DNA of 35,551 nt from Bradyrhizobium macuxiense (GCF_001542415.1 NZ_LNCU01000106.1:1-35551); one strand, 5' to 3'; numbered from the stretch's first letter, positions 8,098 to 16,260 are shown. Notes: generated from the letters alone by a model not told the origin. Made by a program: numbers and translations.

Positions 8098-8157
8098 TTC
8101 TTGTTTGAGCATGATCTTTTCGGAAAACCGCTTCACACTTTTCCGGATCACACTCTA
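8098..8157 (+). repeat. GAGCATGATC-bounded intergenic repeat, copy 1
   Basis: The stretch from CTTCTTGTTTGAGCATGATC to GGATCACACTCT closely matches, in inverted orientation, the copy at 28841-28900, and more loosely the copy at 12701-12782. In this copy the right end has decayed (GATCACACTC instead of GATCATGCTC). The central TTTTCGGAAAA can fold locally. Confidence 0.75.
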
Positions 8158-8227
8158 AGTAACCGGCCGCAGCTCTCACGTCACGGTGACGCCGAGATCT
8201 GCGGTCGTGATCTGCTACGCTGACGGA

Positions 8228-10184
8228 TCAGCCGCGACGATTCTTCTTGCCCTTCCTGCCGCGTGCGCCCTTCGCAGGCGAAGCGGCCGTCGGCCATGGT
8301 TGCACATCGTGGTGGCCGGACTTGTTCTTCTGTTTCTTTTGCTTCTTCCCGAAAGCCGGCTCGCCGGCGAATTTCGCGCCGCCGTCGCCGTGCGACTTGC
8401 CGCGTTGCTTCGGTCCTGCCGCGTCGCGAGAATGGTCGCCTCGACGTTCATCGCGATCGGCGTCGCCCCGGGACGGCCGCGGCTTCTTCTCCGACGGTGC
8501 CTGACCCGAGGGTGGATGTGCCAGCGGCTCGATGCGAATGCTGTCTTCCTTGTCCGGACGCCGGACGTTGACGGCGAAGGTGTCCGCGACCCGTTCGGAA
8601 ATCTCGAACTCGGTGGTGGTGTCGAGAATCCGGATGGCGCCGATGTCTCGCTTGTCGATGCCGCCACGACGGCAAATCATCGGCAGCAGCCAGCGCGCTT
8701 CGGCATTCTTTCTCCGCCCGATGGCAGCCCGGAACCAGACGCTGGCCTCGACCATGCCGTGGCGCGATGATGATTTTCCCGCCTTCGATCGGGACGCGGC
8801 GCGGCGATCATCGCCGCGCGACGATCGCCCGTCCTCTCGACCGCGTTCGTCACGCGGCCGGCCGCTATGCTCGCCCGGATCGAGAATATCTTCGGGCGAA
8901 GGAAGCCGCGCGCGATAGAGCCGCGCGAGCGCCGCGGCAATATCCTCGGGCGACCGCTCGGCGAGCAATGCCTGCGCCAGGACCAGATCGTCCGGCGTCG
9001 CCTCCTCGCTGAACACCGCATCCTGCAGCATGCGTTGATGATCGAGCTTGCGGATTTCGTCGGCCTGAGGAGCTGCGTCCCAGATCGCATCGATGCCGGC
9101 CAGTTTCAGCAGCAATTCCGCTCGCCGGCGTCGCGCCGGCGGCACCAGCAGGATGCTGACGCCCTTTCGACCGGCACGGCCGGTGCGGCCCGAGCGATGC
9201 TGCAAGACCTCCGTGTCATTCGGCAGATCCGCATGAATGACGAGGTCGAGACTCGGCAGGTCGATGCCCGCGCGCCGCGACATCGGTCGCCACGCAGACG
9301 CGGGAACGTCCGTCGCGCAACGCCTGCAGCGCCTGGGTCCGCTCGTTCTGCGTCAGTTCGCCCGACAGGGCGACCACGGAAAACCCGCGCTCCAGCAGAG
9401 CCGCCTGCAAATGCCTGACGGCCTCTCGCGTGTTGCAAAACACCAGCGCGCTCGGCGCCTCGAAGAAGCGCAGCACGTTGACGACCGCGTGCTCGACGTC
9501 GCCAGATGCGATCCGAATGGCGCGGTACTCGATATCGGCGTGACCGCCCTCGTCGCCCGCAACCTCGATCCGGAAGGCCTGCTGCTGATACTGCTTGGCC
9601 AGCGCGACGATGCCGCGCGGAAAGGTCGCCGAGAACAACAACGTGCGGCGCGTGTCCGGCGTGGTCTCGAGGATGAATTCCATATCCTCGCGAAAGCCGA
9701 GATTGAGCATTTCATCGGCTTCGTCGAGCACGACGGCCCGCAATTCAGAGATGTCGAGATGGCCGCGCCGCAGATGATCGCATAACCGGCCGGGCGTCCC
9801 GACCACGATGTGGGCGCCCGCGGCGAGCTCGCGCTGTTCGCGGCGCGGATCCATGCCGCCGACGCAGGAGACGACGCGCCCATCCGCGTGTTGATAGAGC
9901 CATGCGAGTTCGCGATGGACCTGCAAGGCGAGCTCGCGCGTGGGCGCGACGATCAGTGCAAGCGGCGCGGCCGCCTGCTCGAACCGCTCGGCGCCATCAA
10001 GCAGGTCCTTCGCGATGGCCAGACCGTAGGCGACGGTCTTGCCGGAGCCCGTCTGCGCCGAAACGAGCAGGTCGCGGTCGACAGCTTCGTCCGCAAGCAC
10101 GGCGAGCTGAACCGGCGTCGGGCGTTCGTAGCCGCGCTCGGCCAAGGCGCGGGCGAGCGATGGATTTGTGGTCGGAAATGACAC
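8228..10184 (-). pseudogene. DEAD-box ATP-dependent RNA helicase, frameshifted
   Basis: All helicase motifs are present in two overlapping frames. The N-terminal frame carries the Q motif (PTPVQ), motif I AQTGSGKT, Ia PTRELA, TPGR, II DEAD, III SAT, IV LVFCNTR and the start of V (VCVATDVAARG). The second frame resumes at GIDLPSLD and carries motif VI HRSGRTGRAG, a DbpA-type RNA-binding domain and a basic tail rich in K/R/G. The break is one extra base in a run of three (CCC at 9267-9269 on the plus strand; GGG in the gene). Removing it restores about 651 residues, typical for this family. The start is taken as GTG 10184 (SFPTTNPSLARAL follows); an ATG at 10235 is also in frame but lies in a hairpin. 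Intact homologues unwind structured RNA in ribosome assembly or cold adaptation. A sequencing error is as likely as a real mutation. Confidence 0.82.
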
Positions 10185-10207
10185 GAGATGGAAAACCCTG
10201 GTTGACG

Positions 10208-10233
10208 CAAAACGTCGAGCCGAATGGCTCGAC
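10208..10233 (-). terminator. Hairpin with T-run after surf1
   Basis: On the minus strand GTCGAGCC pairs with GGCTCGAC (10233-10226 with 10221-10214) around ATTC and is followed by GTTTTG. It lies 65 bases past the surf1 stop and probably ends the cox transcript. It is only about 25 bases before the helicase start, so it could alternatively act in the helicase leader. Confidence 0.55.
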
Positions 10234-10297
10234 ACTGCGTGCCCGGCAAGCGATTCTGGCCGCGCGCCGGGCGAATTGATTCAGACGTTTTAGGCGC

Positions 10298-11059
10298 TCA
10301 CGTCCCCTTGCGCCGCTGGCCGCGCCACCACGCCCCGAACGCGATCAGGACGGCGGCCGCCAGCGAGAACCAGGTGATGGCGTACTGCATGTGGTCATCC
10401 CTGAGATGAACCTCCAGCGGCCCCGGCTTCGGCGTGCCGCTGTCGGGCGCCGGCGATTCCAGGTCGACGTAGAACGGCGCCACCTCGCCCCAGCCGAGCG
10501 CCTGCGCCATCGCGCGGTGATCGCGCGCGAACCACAGTCGTTTCGAGACGTTTGCCGCGGGCGTCAGCCGGCCCGGGGGCTCGGGAAAGCGGATATAGCC
10601 GTTGAGCGTGACCGGCTCGCCGGTGACGAGACGGCCGACGACGCGGTCCTCGAAGGCGCGATCCTGCATCGTGTTCTGCACGAAACCGGTATTGACCACG
10701 ACGGTCTCGCCGCTCGGAAGCTTCGCCGGCAGGAAGGCCCAGGTGCCGGGCCCGCTGATATCGCCGCGCACCGCCGAGCCGGAGCTGTAGACCATCGCGT
10801 CCGGCAGCTTCGCATAGGTTGCGGTGAAGGTGACGCGCCGGAATTCGTCCTTCGCCGAGGTCAGCGTGGGCCATGCCGACGGCTGGGGCAGCGCAATCTG
10901 CGCGGCCGCCAACCGGGCGTCGAGCTGCGCGATCAGGGCATGCTTCTCGACCCGGCGCTGCAATTGCCAGACGCCGAGGCCGACAAAGACGGCGATCAGG
11001 ATCAGCGTGAAGATGCCGAAGCCGGCGGCGCTGGGTCCGCGGGTAGCTTTGCTGCTCAT
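10298..11059 (-). CDS. SURF1 family cytochrome oxidase assembly protein
   Basis: A 253-residue inner-membrane protein with the Surf1/Shy1 architecture: a transmembrane helix near each end (about residues 14-30, FGIFTLILIAVFVGLGVWQLQRR, and about 225-243, YAITWFSLAAAVLIAFGAWW) and a periplasmic domain between them. The GVWQLQRR motif after helix 1 and the final HMQYAITWF segment are family hallmarks. Surf1 helps insert heme a into subunit I of aa3-type oxidases. The ATG at 11059 overlaps the stop of the DUF983 gene (ATGA), so translation is probably coupled. It is the last gene of the cox block, followed by a hairpin with a T-run. Confidence 0.93.
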   Translation of the reverse strand: MSSKATRGPSAAGFGIFTLILIAVFVGLGVWQLQRRVEKHALIAQLDARLAAAQIALPQPSAWPTLTSAKDEFRRVTFTATYAKLPDAMVYSSGSAVRGDISGPGTWAFLPAKLPSGETVVVNTGFVQNTMQDRAFEDRVVGRLVTGEPVTLNGYIRFPEPPGRLTPAANVSKRLWFARDHRAMAQALGWGEVAPFYVDLESPAPDSGTPKPGPLEVHLRDDHMQYAITWFSLAAAVLIAFGAWWRGQRRKGT

Positions 11060-11442
11060 GTCGGGTCGCGTCGGGTCAACTGGCCTTCGGCGGCCTTGTG
11101 GTGGAACTGAAGTGCGATCAGGAGCGACTTCATCGAGCGGAGCGGAAAGATCGTGGTGACGACGATCAGCGGCAACCACAGCGCCGCATGCACCCAGAAC
11201 GGCGGCTGGTACTTCACCTCGACGATCAGCGCGGCCGCGACCACGATGGCGCCGGCCAGCATGATGATGAAGACCGCCGGACCGTCGCCGGAATCGATGA
11301 AGGCATAATCGAGACCGCAACTCTCGCAGCGCGGCGCAAGCGTGAGAAAGCCGGCATAGAGCTTGCCCTTGCCGCAGCGCGGACATTTGCAGGCGAGGCC
11401 GCGCAGGGCGCTCTCGGTCACGGTGGGCGGTGTATCCGTCAT
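11056..11442 (-). CDS. DUF983 family membrane protein of the cox cluster
   Basis: A 128-residue protein with an N-terminal zinc-ribbon-like pair of CxxC motifs (CPRCGKGKLY and CESCGLDY, about residues 20-45) followed by two hydrophobic helices (about 57-75 and 82-102). Proteins of this family lie beside cytochrome oxidase genes in many alphaproteobacteria, which suggests a role in oxidase assembly or metal delivery, but the activity is not established. AGGAAC precedes the ATG at 11442. Its stop overlaps the surf1 start. The gap to ctaE upstream holds a strong terminator and repeats, so it may be transcribed partly from its own promoter. Confidence 0.88.
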   Translation of the reverse strand: MTDTPPTVTESALRGLACKCPRCGKGKLYAGFLTLAPRCESCGLDYAFIDSGDGPAVFIIMLAGAIVVAAALIVEVKYQPPFWVHAALWLPLIVVTTIFPLRSMKSLLIALQFHHKAAEGQLTRRDPT

Positions 11443-11645
11443 GTAGTTCCTTTCCCCCTGCCTTTGCGGGAGAGGGTGACGAAATCGAGCGGAGCGCGAT
11501 GGTATCGGGTGAGGGGCCTGTCTCCGCAGATGGAAACCCCTCATCCGGCGCGGATTACACGTAGCCGATGCAAAAAGCATCGGCCTTCTTTGCACCGCGG
11601 CCAAATGGCCGCCTGCGGCCGCCTCCTCCCACGAGAGCTCAGAAA
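11443..11645. repeat. Hairpin-rich intergenic repeats between ctaE and DUF983
   Basis: The stretch starts with CCTTTCCCCCTGCCTTTGCG-type sequence and a GTGAGGGG tract, the look of a dispersed intergenic repeat. It then holds two hairpins: GCCGATGC/GCATCGGC (11564-11571 with 11577-11584) and GCGGCC/GGCCGC (11597-11602 with 11607-11612). No gene is visible. Confidence 0.5.
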
Positions 11646-11648
11646 TAG

Positions 11649-11673
11649 AAAAAGGGCGGCCATCCGGCCGCCC
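11649..11673 (-). terminator. Rho-independent terminator after ctaE
   Basis: On the minus strand GGGCGGCC and GGCCGCCC form an eight-base-pair GC stem with the loop GGAT, followed directly by TTTTTCT. It begins 26 bases after the ctaE stop. This is the clearest intrinsic terminator in the cox block and separates the structural genes from DUF983-surf1. Confidence 0.85.
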
Positions 11674-11698
11674 CCTCTTTAGCACGTCGAAGGTGCGG

Positions 11699-12595
11699 TT
11701 AGTGCGCGCCGTGGGCCATGGTCTCGGCGCCGTGGCCCCAGACGTAGATGCAGATGAACAGGAACAGCCACACCACGTCGACGAAGTGCCAGTACCAGGC
11801 GGCGAACTCGAAGCCGAGATGCTGCTTCGGCGTGAAGTGGCCGGCATAGGCACGGAACAGGCAGACCAGCAGGAAGATGGTGCCGACCAGCACGTGGAAA
11901 CCGTGGAACCCGGTCGCCATGAAGAAGGTCGCGCCATAGACGTTGCCGGCGAAGGAGAACGTCGCATGGGCATATTCATAGGCCTGCACGCAGGTGAACG
12001 TGGCGCCGAGGATCACGGTCAGGATCAGGCCCTGCTTGAGGCCCTGGCGATCGTTCTCCAGGAGTGCGTGGTGAGCCCAGGTGACCGTGGTGCCCGAGGT
12101 CAGCAGCAGCAGCGTGTTGAGCAGCGGCAGATGCCAGGGATCGAAGGTCTCGATGCCATGGGGCGGCCAGGTGCCGGGCACGCTGCAGGCGCCCATCGCG
12201 GTGCCGGGACCGCAGCCGAACACCGCGTCGCGGGTGGCGTGGACGGCATCGGCCGGGAACAGCGCCGAATTGAAGAAGGCCCAGAACCAGGCGACGAAGA
12301 ACATCACTTCGGAGGCGATGAACAGGATCATGCCGTACCGGTGGCTGATCTGCACCACGCGGGTGTGGTCGCCCTTGTACTGGGCTTCCTTGATCACGTC
12401 GCCCCACCAGCTCGCCATCGTGTAGAGCACGCCGACGGTACCGATGCCGAACACGATCGGAGCGGCCGAGTAGAGATGATGCATCCAGCCGATCGCGCCG
12501 ACCGCCATGATGAAGGCCGAGATCGAGCCGACCACCGGCCACGGGCTCGGGTCGACGAGATGATAGTCGTGATGCTTGACTTGCGCCTCAGCCAT
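11699..12595 (-). CDS. ctaE: Cytochrome c oxidase subunit III
   Basis: A 298-residue, seven-helix membrane protein of the aa3-type terminal oxidase. Recognisable parts are HDYHLVDPSPWPVVGS at the N-terminus, SEVMFFVAWFWAFFNSALFP (about residues 95-114), TSGTTVTWAHHAL and the C-terminal GFHGFHVLVGTIFL and FAAWYWHFVDVVWLFLF segments. Subunit III stabilises subunit I and supports the D-pathway for protons. GGAGAGACGG lies before the ATG. It lies downstream of ctaG with a 184-base gap containing a dispersed repeat, and is followed by a strong terminator. Confidence 0.97.
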   Translation of the reverse strand: MAEAQVKHHDYHLVDPSPWPVVGSISAFIMAVGAIGWMHHLYSAAPIVFGIGTVGVLYTMASWWGDVIKEAQYKGDHTRVVQISHRYGMILFIASEVMFFVAWFWAFFNSALFPADAVHATRDAVFGCGPGTAMGACSVPGTWPPHGIETFDPWHLPLLNTLLLLTSGTTVTWAHHALLENDRQGLKQGLILTVILGATFTCVQAYEYAHATFSFAGNVYGATFFMATGFHGFHVLVGTIFLLVCLFRAYAGHFTPKQHLGFEFAAWYWHFVDVVWLFLFICIYVWGHGAETMAHGAH

Positions 12596-12700
12596 TGCCG
12601 TCTCTCCATTCGCGTGCCGTCAGGCACGTATTCTTCTCAAATTCCAAAAACCGCTCGATCATGACGCGATTGGAAGCAACCGCATCACGATCTCATCTCT

Positions 12701-12782
12701 TTGTTTGAGCATGATCTCCGCGCAAACGCTTCGCGTTTGTCGCGAGGGAAAACCGGCCTCCACTTTTCCCGATCATGCTCTA
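12701..12782 (-). repeat. GAGCATGATC-bounded intergenic repeat, copy 2
   Basis: GAGCATGATC (12707-12716) and GATCATGCTC (12771-12780) are perfect inverted ends. Between them CAAACGC and GCGTTTG form a small internal hairpin. Orientation matters little because the element is nearly symmetric. The right end supplies part of the ctaG stop codon (TAG, complement of 12780-12782), so the element is inserted exactly at the 3' end of that gene. Confidence 0.75.
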
Positions 12783-13442
12783 ACCGCCCTTGCGCTGCCC
12801 CGCTTCACCCGCCGCCACCGGCTGCGGCGACGGATCGCGCACGGGGAAGAAAGTGTAGGACAATGTGATGTTCTTCAGCGTGTCGTTCTCGCTGTCTTTC
12901 GCCAGCGACGGATCGACATAGAACACGACGGCCATCTCGCGCTTCTCGCCCGGCGCCATGGTCTGTTCGGTGAAGCAGAAGCAGTTGATCTTCTGGAAGT
13001 ACGCGCCGACCGTCAGCGGCGCCACATTGTAGGCGGCCTGTCCGGTGGTGGTCCGCGCCGATTCGTTGGTCACGGTGTAGTAGACGGTGACGACCTGACC
13101 GATCTTGACGTCGATGTTGTTCTGCTCGGGCTCGAACTTCCAGGGCAGGCCCGGCGCAACATTCGAATCGAAGCTGACCGTGATGGTGCGCTCGAGCGGG
13201 GCGCCCGTCGGGGCCGCGGTCGCGACCTGGGTGGTGCCGTTGAAGCCGGTGGTGCGGCAGAACCAGTTGTAGAACGGCACGGCAGCGTAGGACGCGCCGA
13301 CCATCAGCACCACGACGAAACCGCAGATCGATGCGACCATCGCATCGCGGGTCAGCGCCCGGCGCGTGACCTTGGCGCCATCGCTCGGCTGATCCGGCCC
13401 CTGCGGAGCCTCGGGGGTCGGCTGGTTCGCCATCTCACTCAC
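12780..13442 (-). CDS. ctaG: Cytochrome c oxidase assembly protein CtaG/Cox11
   Basis: A 220-residue copper chaperone that delivers copper to the CuB site of subunit I. It has a short cytoplasmic N-terminus, one membrane helix (about residues 33-54, MVASICGFVVVLMVGASYAAVPFYNWFC begins it) and a periplasmic immunoglobulin-like domain with the copper-binding CFCF motif in QKINCFCFTEQ and the conserved MAVVFYVDP strand. The frame opens with GTG at 13442, overlapping the stop of the preceding small gene; an ATG at 13433 (MANQ) is an alternative start. It lies between ctaF and ctaE in the cox operon. Confidence 0.95.
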   Translation of the reverse strand: MSEMANQPTPEAPQGPDQPSDGAKVTRRALTRDAMVASICGFVVVLMVGASYAAVPFYNWFCRTTGFNGTTQVATAAPTGAPLERTITVSFDSNVAPGLPWKFEPEQNNIDVKIGQVVTVYYTVTNESARTTTGQAAYNVAPLTVGAYFQKINCFCFTEQTMAPGEKREMAVVFYVDPSLAKDSENDTLKNITLSYTFFPVRDPSPQPVAAGEAGQRKGG

Positions 13443-13603
13443 AGCGGCCGCACCAGCACGGCTGGCCCCTTGACGAGGGTGACTGCGAAGAACAGCAGAA
13501 CGAGAACGCCGAGCGCGAGCGCCGTGGCGATCGACCGCTGGCGCCGGCTCTTGAGCTGCGCCTCGGTGAGGACAATTCCTTCCGGTTCCTGCTTCTCGTC
13601 CAT
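13439..13603 (-). CDS. Small CoxF-like membrane protein
   Basis: A 54-residue protein with a charged N-terminus (MDEKQEPEGIVLTEAQLKSR) and one membrane helix (ATALALGVLVLLFFAVTLVKG). Its place between ctaB and ctaG matches the small CoxF gene of Bradyrhizobium oxidase operons, whose exact role is unclear, possibly in assembly. The frame extends seven codons further to an ATG at 13624; the start at 13603 is chosen because the family N-terminus resembles MDxKxEPEGI. The stop overlaps the ctaG start. The identity rests on size, topology and position. Confidence 0.8.
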   Translation of the reverse strand: MDEKQEPEGIVLTEAQLKSRRQRSIATALALGVLVLLFFAVTLVKGPAVLVRPL

Positions 13604-13642
13604 TGGTAACCCATGCGCCCCCATGTCGCCCCGTGGCGCCCC

Positions 13643-14581
13643 CTACCCGATGATCACAGGCAAGATCGCGCGGACGGCAACCTCGGCGAGGAGGACAGCG
13701 AACAGCGCGAACAGATAGAGGATGGAGAAGGCAAACAGCCGGCGGGTGGCGCGATTGGCGGCAACACCCTCACGGCGGCGATAGACCTCGACAGCCAGCC
13801 ACAGCATGCCGGCGCCCAGCACCAGCGAGGTGATGCCGTAGATCCAGTCGAAATAGCCGAGCGGCCACGGCGCCAGCGCGATCGCGACCAGCACAATGGT
13901 GTAGAGCAGTATCTGCAGGCGGGTCGCGTCGGGACCGGCGACGACGGGCAGCATCGGGATGCCGGCGCGCGCGTAGTCGTCGCTGCGGAACAGCGCCAGC
14001 GCCCAGAAATGCGGCGGCGTCCAGAAGAAGATGACCAGGAACAGGAGGATCGGCTCCATCGACAGCGATCCGGTCGCAGCCGCCCACGCCACCACCGGCG
14101 GCAGTGCGCCGGCGGCGCCCCCGATCACGATGTTCTGCGCGGTCCAGCGCTTCAGCCACATCGTGTAGATCACGGCATAGAAGAAGATGGTGAAGGCAAG
14201 CAGCGCGCCGGCCACCAGGTTGACGAGGATGCCGAGCGTCATCACCGAGAAGAAGGCGAGCGTGATGCCGAAGGCGGCCGCTTCCGACGGCGTGATGCGG
14301 CCGCGCGGGATCGGCCGGTTGGCGGTGCGCGTCATCAGAGCGTCGACGTCACCCTCATAGGCCATGTTGAGCGCGCCGGAGGCGCCGGCACCGACCGCGA
14401 TGCAAAGGATCGAGGTAAAGGCCAGCACCGGGTGGACATGAACCGGCGCGATCATCAACCCGACCAGCGCGGTGAAGATCACCAGCGACATCACGCGCGG
14501 CTTCAAGAGCGCGATGTAGTCGCCCACTTCGGCCTCGGAGATCCGGGGCAACTCAATGGCGTTGTGATCGACAACCGACAA
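13643..14581 (-). CDS. ctaB: Protoheme IX farnesyltransferase (heme O synthase)
   Basis: A 312-residue UbiA-type prenyltransferase that adds a farnesyl group to heme B to make heme O, the precursor of heme A for the oxidase. Visible features are the N-terminal DYIALLKPRVMSLVIFTALV, the prenyl-diphosphate/Mg-binding loop NMAYEGDVDALMTRTANRP with its aspartates, and about nine hydrophobic helices. The frame can only begin at TTG (14581-14579): an in-frame TGA lies just upstream, and the N-terminus MSVVDHNAIEL fits the family. It follows ctaD after 62 bases that contain a hairpin. Confidence 0.95.
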   Translation of the reverse strand: MSVVDHNAIELPRISEAEVGDYIALLKPRVMSLVIFTALVGLMIAPVHVHPVLAFTSILCIAVGAGASGALNMAYEGDVDALMTRTANRPIPRGRITPSEAAAFGITLAFFSVMTLGILVNLVAGALLAFTIFFYAVIYTMWLKRWTAQNIVIGGAAGALPPVVAWAAATGSLSMEPILLFLVIFFWTPPHFWALALFRSDDYARAGIPMLPVVAGPDATRLQILLYTIVLVAIALAPWPLGYFDWIYGITSLVLGAGMLWLAVEVYRRREGVAANRATRRLFAFSILYLFALFAVLLAEVAVRAILPVIIG

Positions 14582-14600
14582 GATCAGGTCTCACTTCTCT

Positions 14601-14634
14601 AAAATGGGCGCGGCGCACTCAGGGTGCGCCGCGC
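14601..14634 (-). terminator. Hairpin between ctaD and ctaB
   Basis: GCGCGGCGCAC (14608-14618) pairs perfectly with GTGCGCCGCGC (14624-14634), an 11-base-pair GC stem. On the minus strand CCATTTTAG follows, a poor T-run. It may attenuate transcription between ctaD and ctaB or protect the ctaCD message end. Confidence 0.6.
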
Positions 14635-14643
14635 GGTCTCAGG

Positions 14644-16260
14644 TCACTGCACGCGCGGCAGCACTTCGAACTGGTGGAACGGCGGCGGCGAGGTGAGCGT
14701 CCACTCCAGCGTGGTCGCACCCGCACCCCACGGATTGTTCGCGGCCTGCTCCTTGCGGACGAAGGCATCGATCACGCCGTAGATGAAGATCAGCACGCCG
14801 ACGCCGGAGATGTAGGAGCCCCAAGACGACACCAGGTTCCAGCCCGCGAAGGCATCCGGATAGTCGACGTAGCGGCGGGGCATGCCCGACAGGCCGAGGA
14901 AGTGCTGCGGGAAGAACACCAGGTTCACGCCGATGAAGGTGACCCAGAAGTGCAGCTTGGCGATGGTCTCCGAATACATGTAGCCGAACATCTTCGGGAA
15001 CCAGTAGTACCAGCCCGCGAAGATCGCGAACACGGCGCCGAGCGACAGCACGTAGTGGAAGTGCGCGACGACGTAATAGGTGTCCTGCAGCACGCGGTCG
15101 ACGCCGGCATTGGCCAGCACGACGCCGGTGACGCCGCCGACCGTGAACAGGAAGATGAAGCCGATGGCCCAGAGCATCGGCGCCTTGAACTCGATCGAGC
15201 CGCCCCACATCGTGGCGATCCAGGAGAAGATCTTCACGCCGGTCGGCACCGCGATCACCATCGTGGCGGCGACGAAATAGGCCTGCGTCGCCGAGGACAT
15301 GCCGACGGTGTACATGTGGTGCGCCCAGACCACGAAGCCGATACCGCCGATCGCGACCATGGCGTAGGCCATGCCGAGATAGCCGAACACCGGCTTGCGC
15401 GAGAAGGTCGAGACGATCTGGCTGACCATGCCGAAACCGGGCAGGATCAGGATGTACACTTCGGGGTGACCGAAGAACCAGAACAGGTGCTGGAACAGCA
15501 CGGGATCGCCGCCGCCGTCAGCCGCAAAGAAGGTGGTGCCGAAATTGCGGTCGGTCAGCAGCATGGTGATCGCACCCGCGAGCACCGGCAGCGACAGCAG
15601 CAGCAGGAACACCGTCACCAGGATCGACCAGACGAACAGCGGCATCTTGTGCAGGGTCATGCCCGGCGCGCGCATGTTGAAGATCGTGGTGATGAAGTTG
15701 ATCGCGCCGAGGATCGACGAGGCACCGGCGAGATGGAGCGACAGGATCGCGAAGTCGACCGCCGGGCCGGGATGGCCCGAGGTCGAGAGCGGCGCGTACA
15801 TGGTCCAGCCGGTACCGACACCGTTGGCGCCCGGCTCACCCTCGACGAAGGTGGAGATGATGAGCAGCGCGAAGGACGCCGGCAGCAGCCAGAACGAGAT
15901 GTTGTTCATGCGCGGGAAGGCCATGTCGGGTGCACCGATCATCAGCGGCACCATCCAGTTGCCGAACCCGCCGATCATCGCCGGCATGACCATGAAGAAG
16001 ATCATGATCAGACCGTGCGAGGTCACGAACACGTTGTAGGTATGCGTCTCGTGGAAGATCTGGACGCCCGGATACATCAGTTCGGCGCGGATCGCGATCG
16101 ACATCGCGGCGCCGATGATGCCCGCAATCACCGCAAAGATGAGGTACATCGTACCGATGTCTTTGTGGTTGGTGGAGTACAGATAACGCCGCCATCCGGT
16201 CGGATGATGGGCGTGATCATCATGGGCGTGATCGTCGTGTGTCGCTGCGCCTGTAGCCAT
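14644..16260 (-). CDS. ctaD: Cytochrome c oxidase subunit I (aa3 type)
   Basis: A 538-residue catalytic subunit with twelve helices that reduces oxygen to water and pumps protons. Signature parts are the heme a region VFVTSHGLIMIFFMVMPAM, the D-pathway GNWMVPLMIGAPDMAFPRMN, the CuB/cross-linked tyrosine motif FFGHPEVYILILPG, WAHHMYTVGM, and the heme ligand region YYVVAHFHYVLSLG. The histidine-rich start (HDDHAHDDHAHH) is a local cytoplasmic tail feature. CAGGATTTG precedes the ATG. The gene lies 69 bases after ctaC and is followed by a hairpin. Together these features place it in the mitochondrial-type A1 oxidases. Confidence 0.98.
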   Translation of the reverse strand: MATGAATHDDHAHDDHAHHPTGWRRYLYSTNHKDIGTMYLIFAVIAGIIGAAMSIAIRAELMYPGVQIFHETHTYNVFVTSHGLIMIFFMVMPAMIGGFGNWMVPLMIGAPDMAFPRMNNISFWLLPASFALLIISTFVEGEPGANGVGTGWTMYAPLSTSGHPGPAVDFAILSLHLAGASSILGAINFITTIFNMRAPGMTLHKMPLFVWSILVTVFLLLLSLPVLAGAITMLLTDRNFGTTFFAADGGGDPVLFQHLFWFFGHPEVYILILPGFGMVSQIVSTFSRKPVFGYLGMAYAMVAIGGIGFVVWAHHMYTVGMSSATQAYFVAATMVIAVPTGVKIFSWIATMWGGSIEFKAPMLWAIGFIFLFTVGGVTGVVLANAGVDRVLQDTYYVVAHFHYVLSLGAVFAIFAGWYYWFPKMFGYMYSETIAKLHFWVTFIGVNLVFFPQHFLGLSGMPRRYVDYPDAFAGWNLVSSWGSYISGVGVLIFIYGVIDAFVRKEQAANNPWGAGATTLEWTLTSPPPFHQFEVLPRVQ

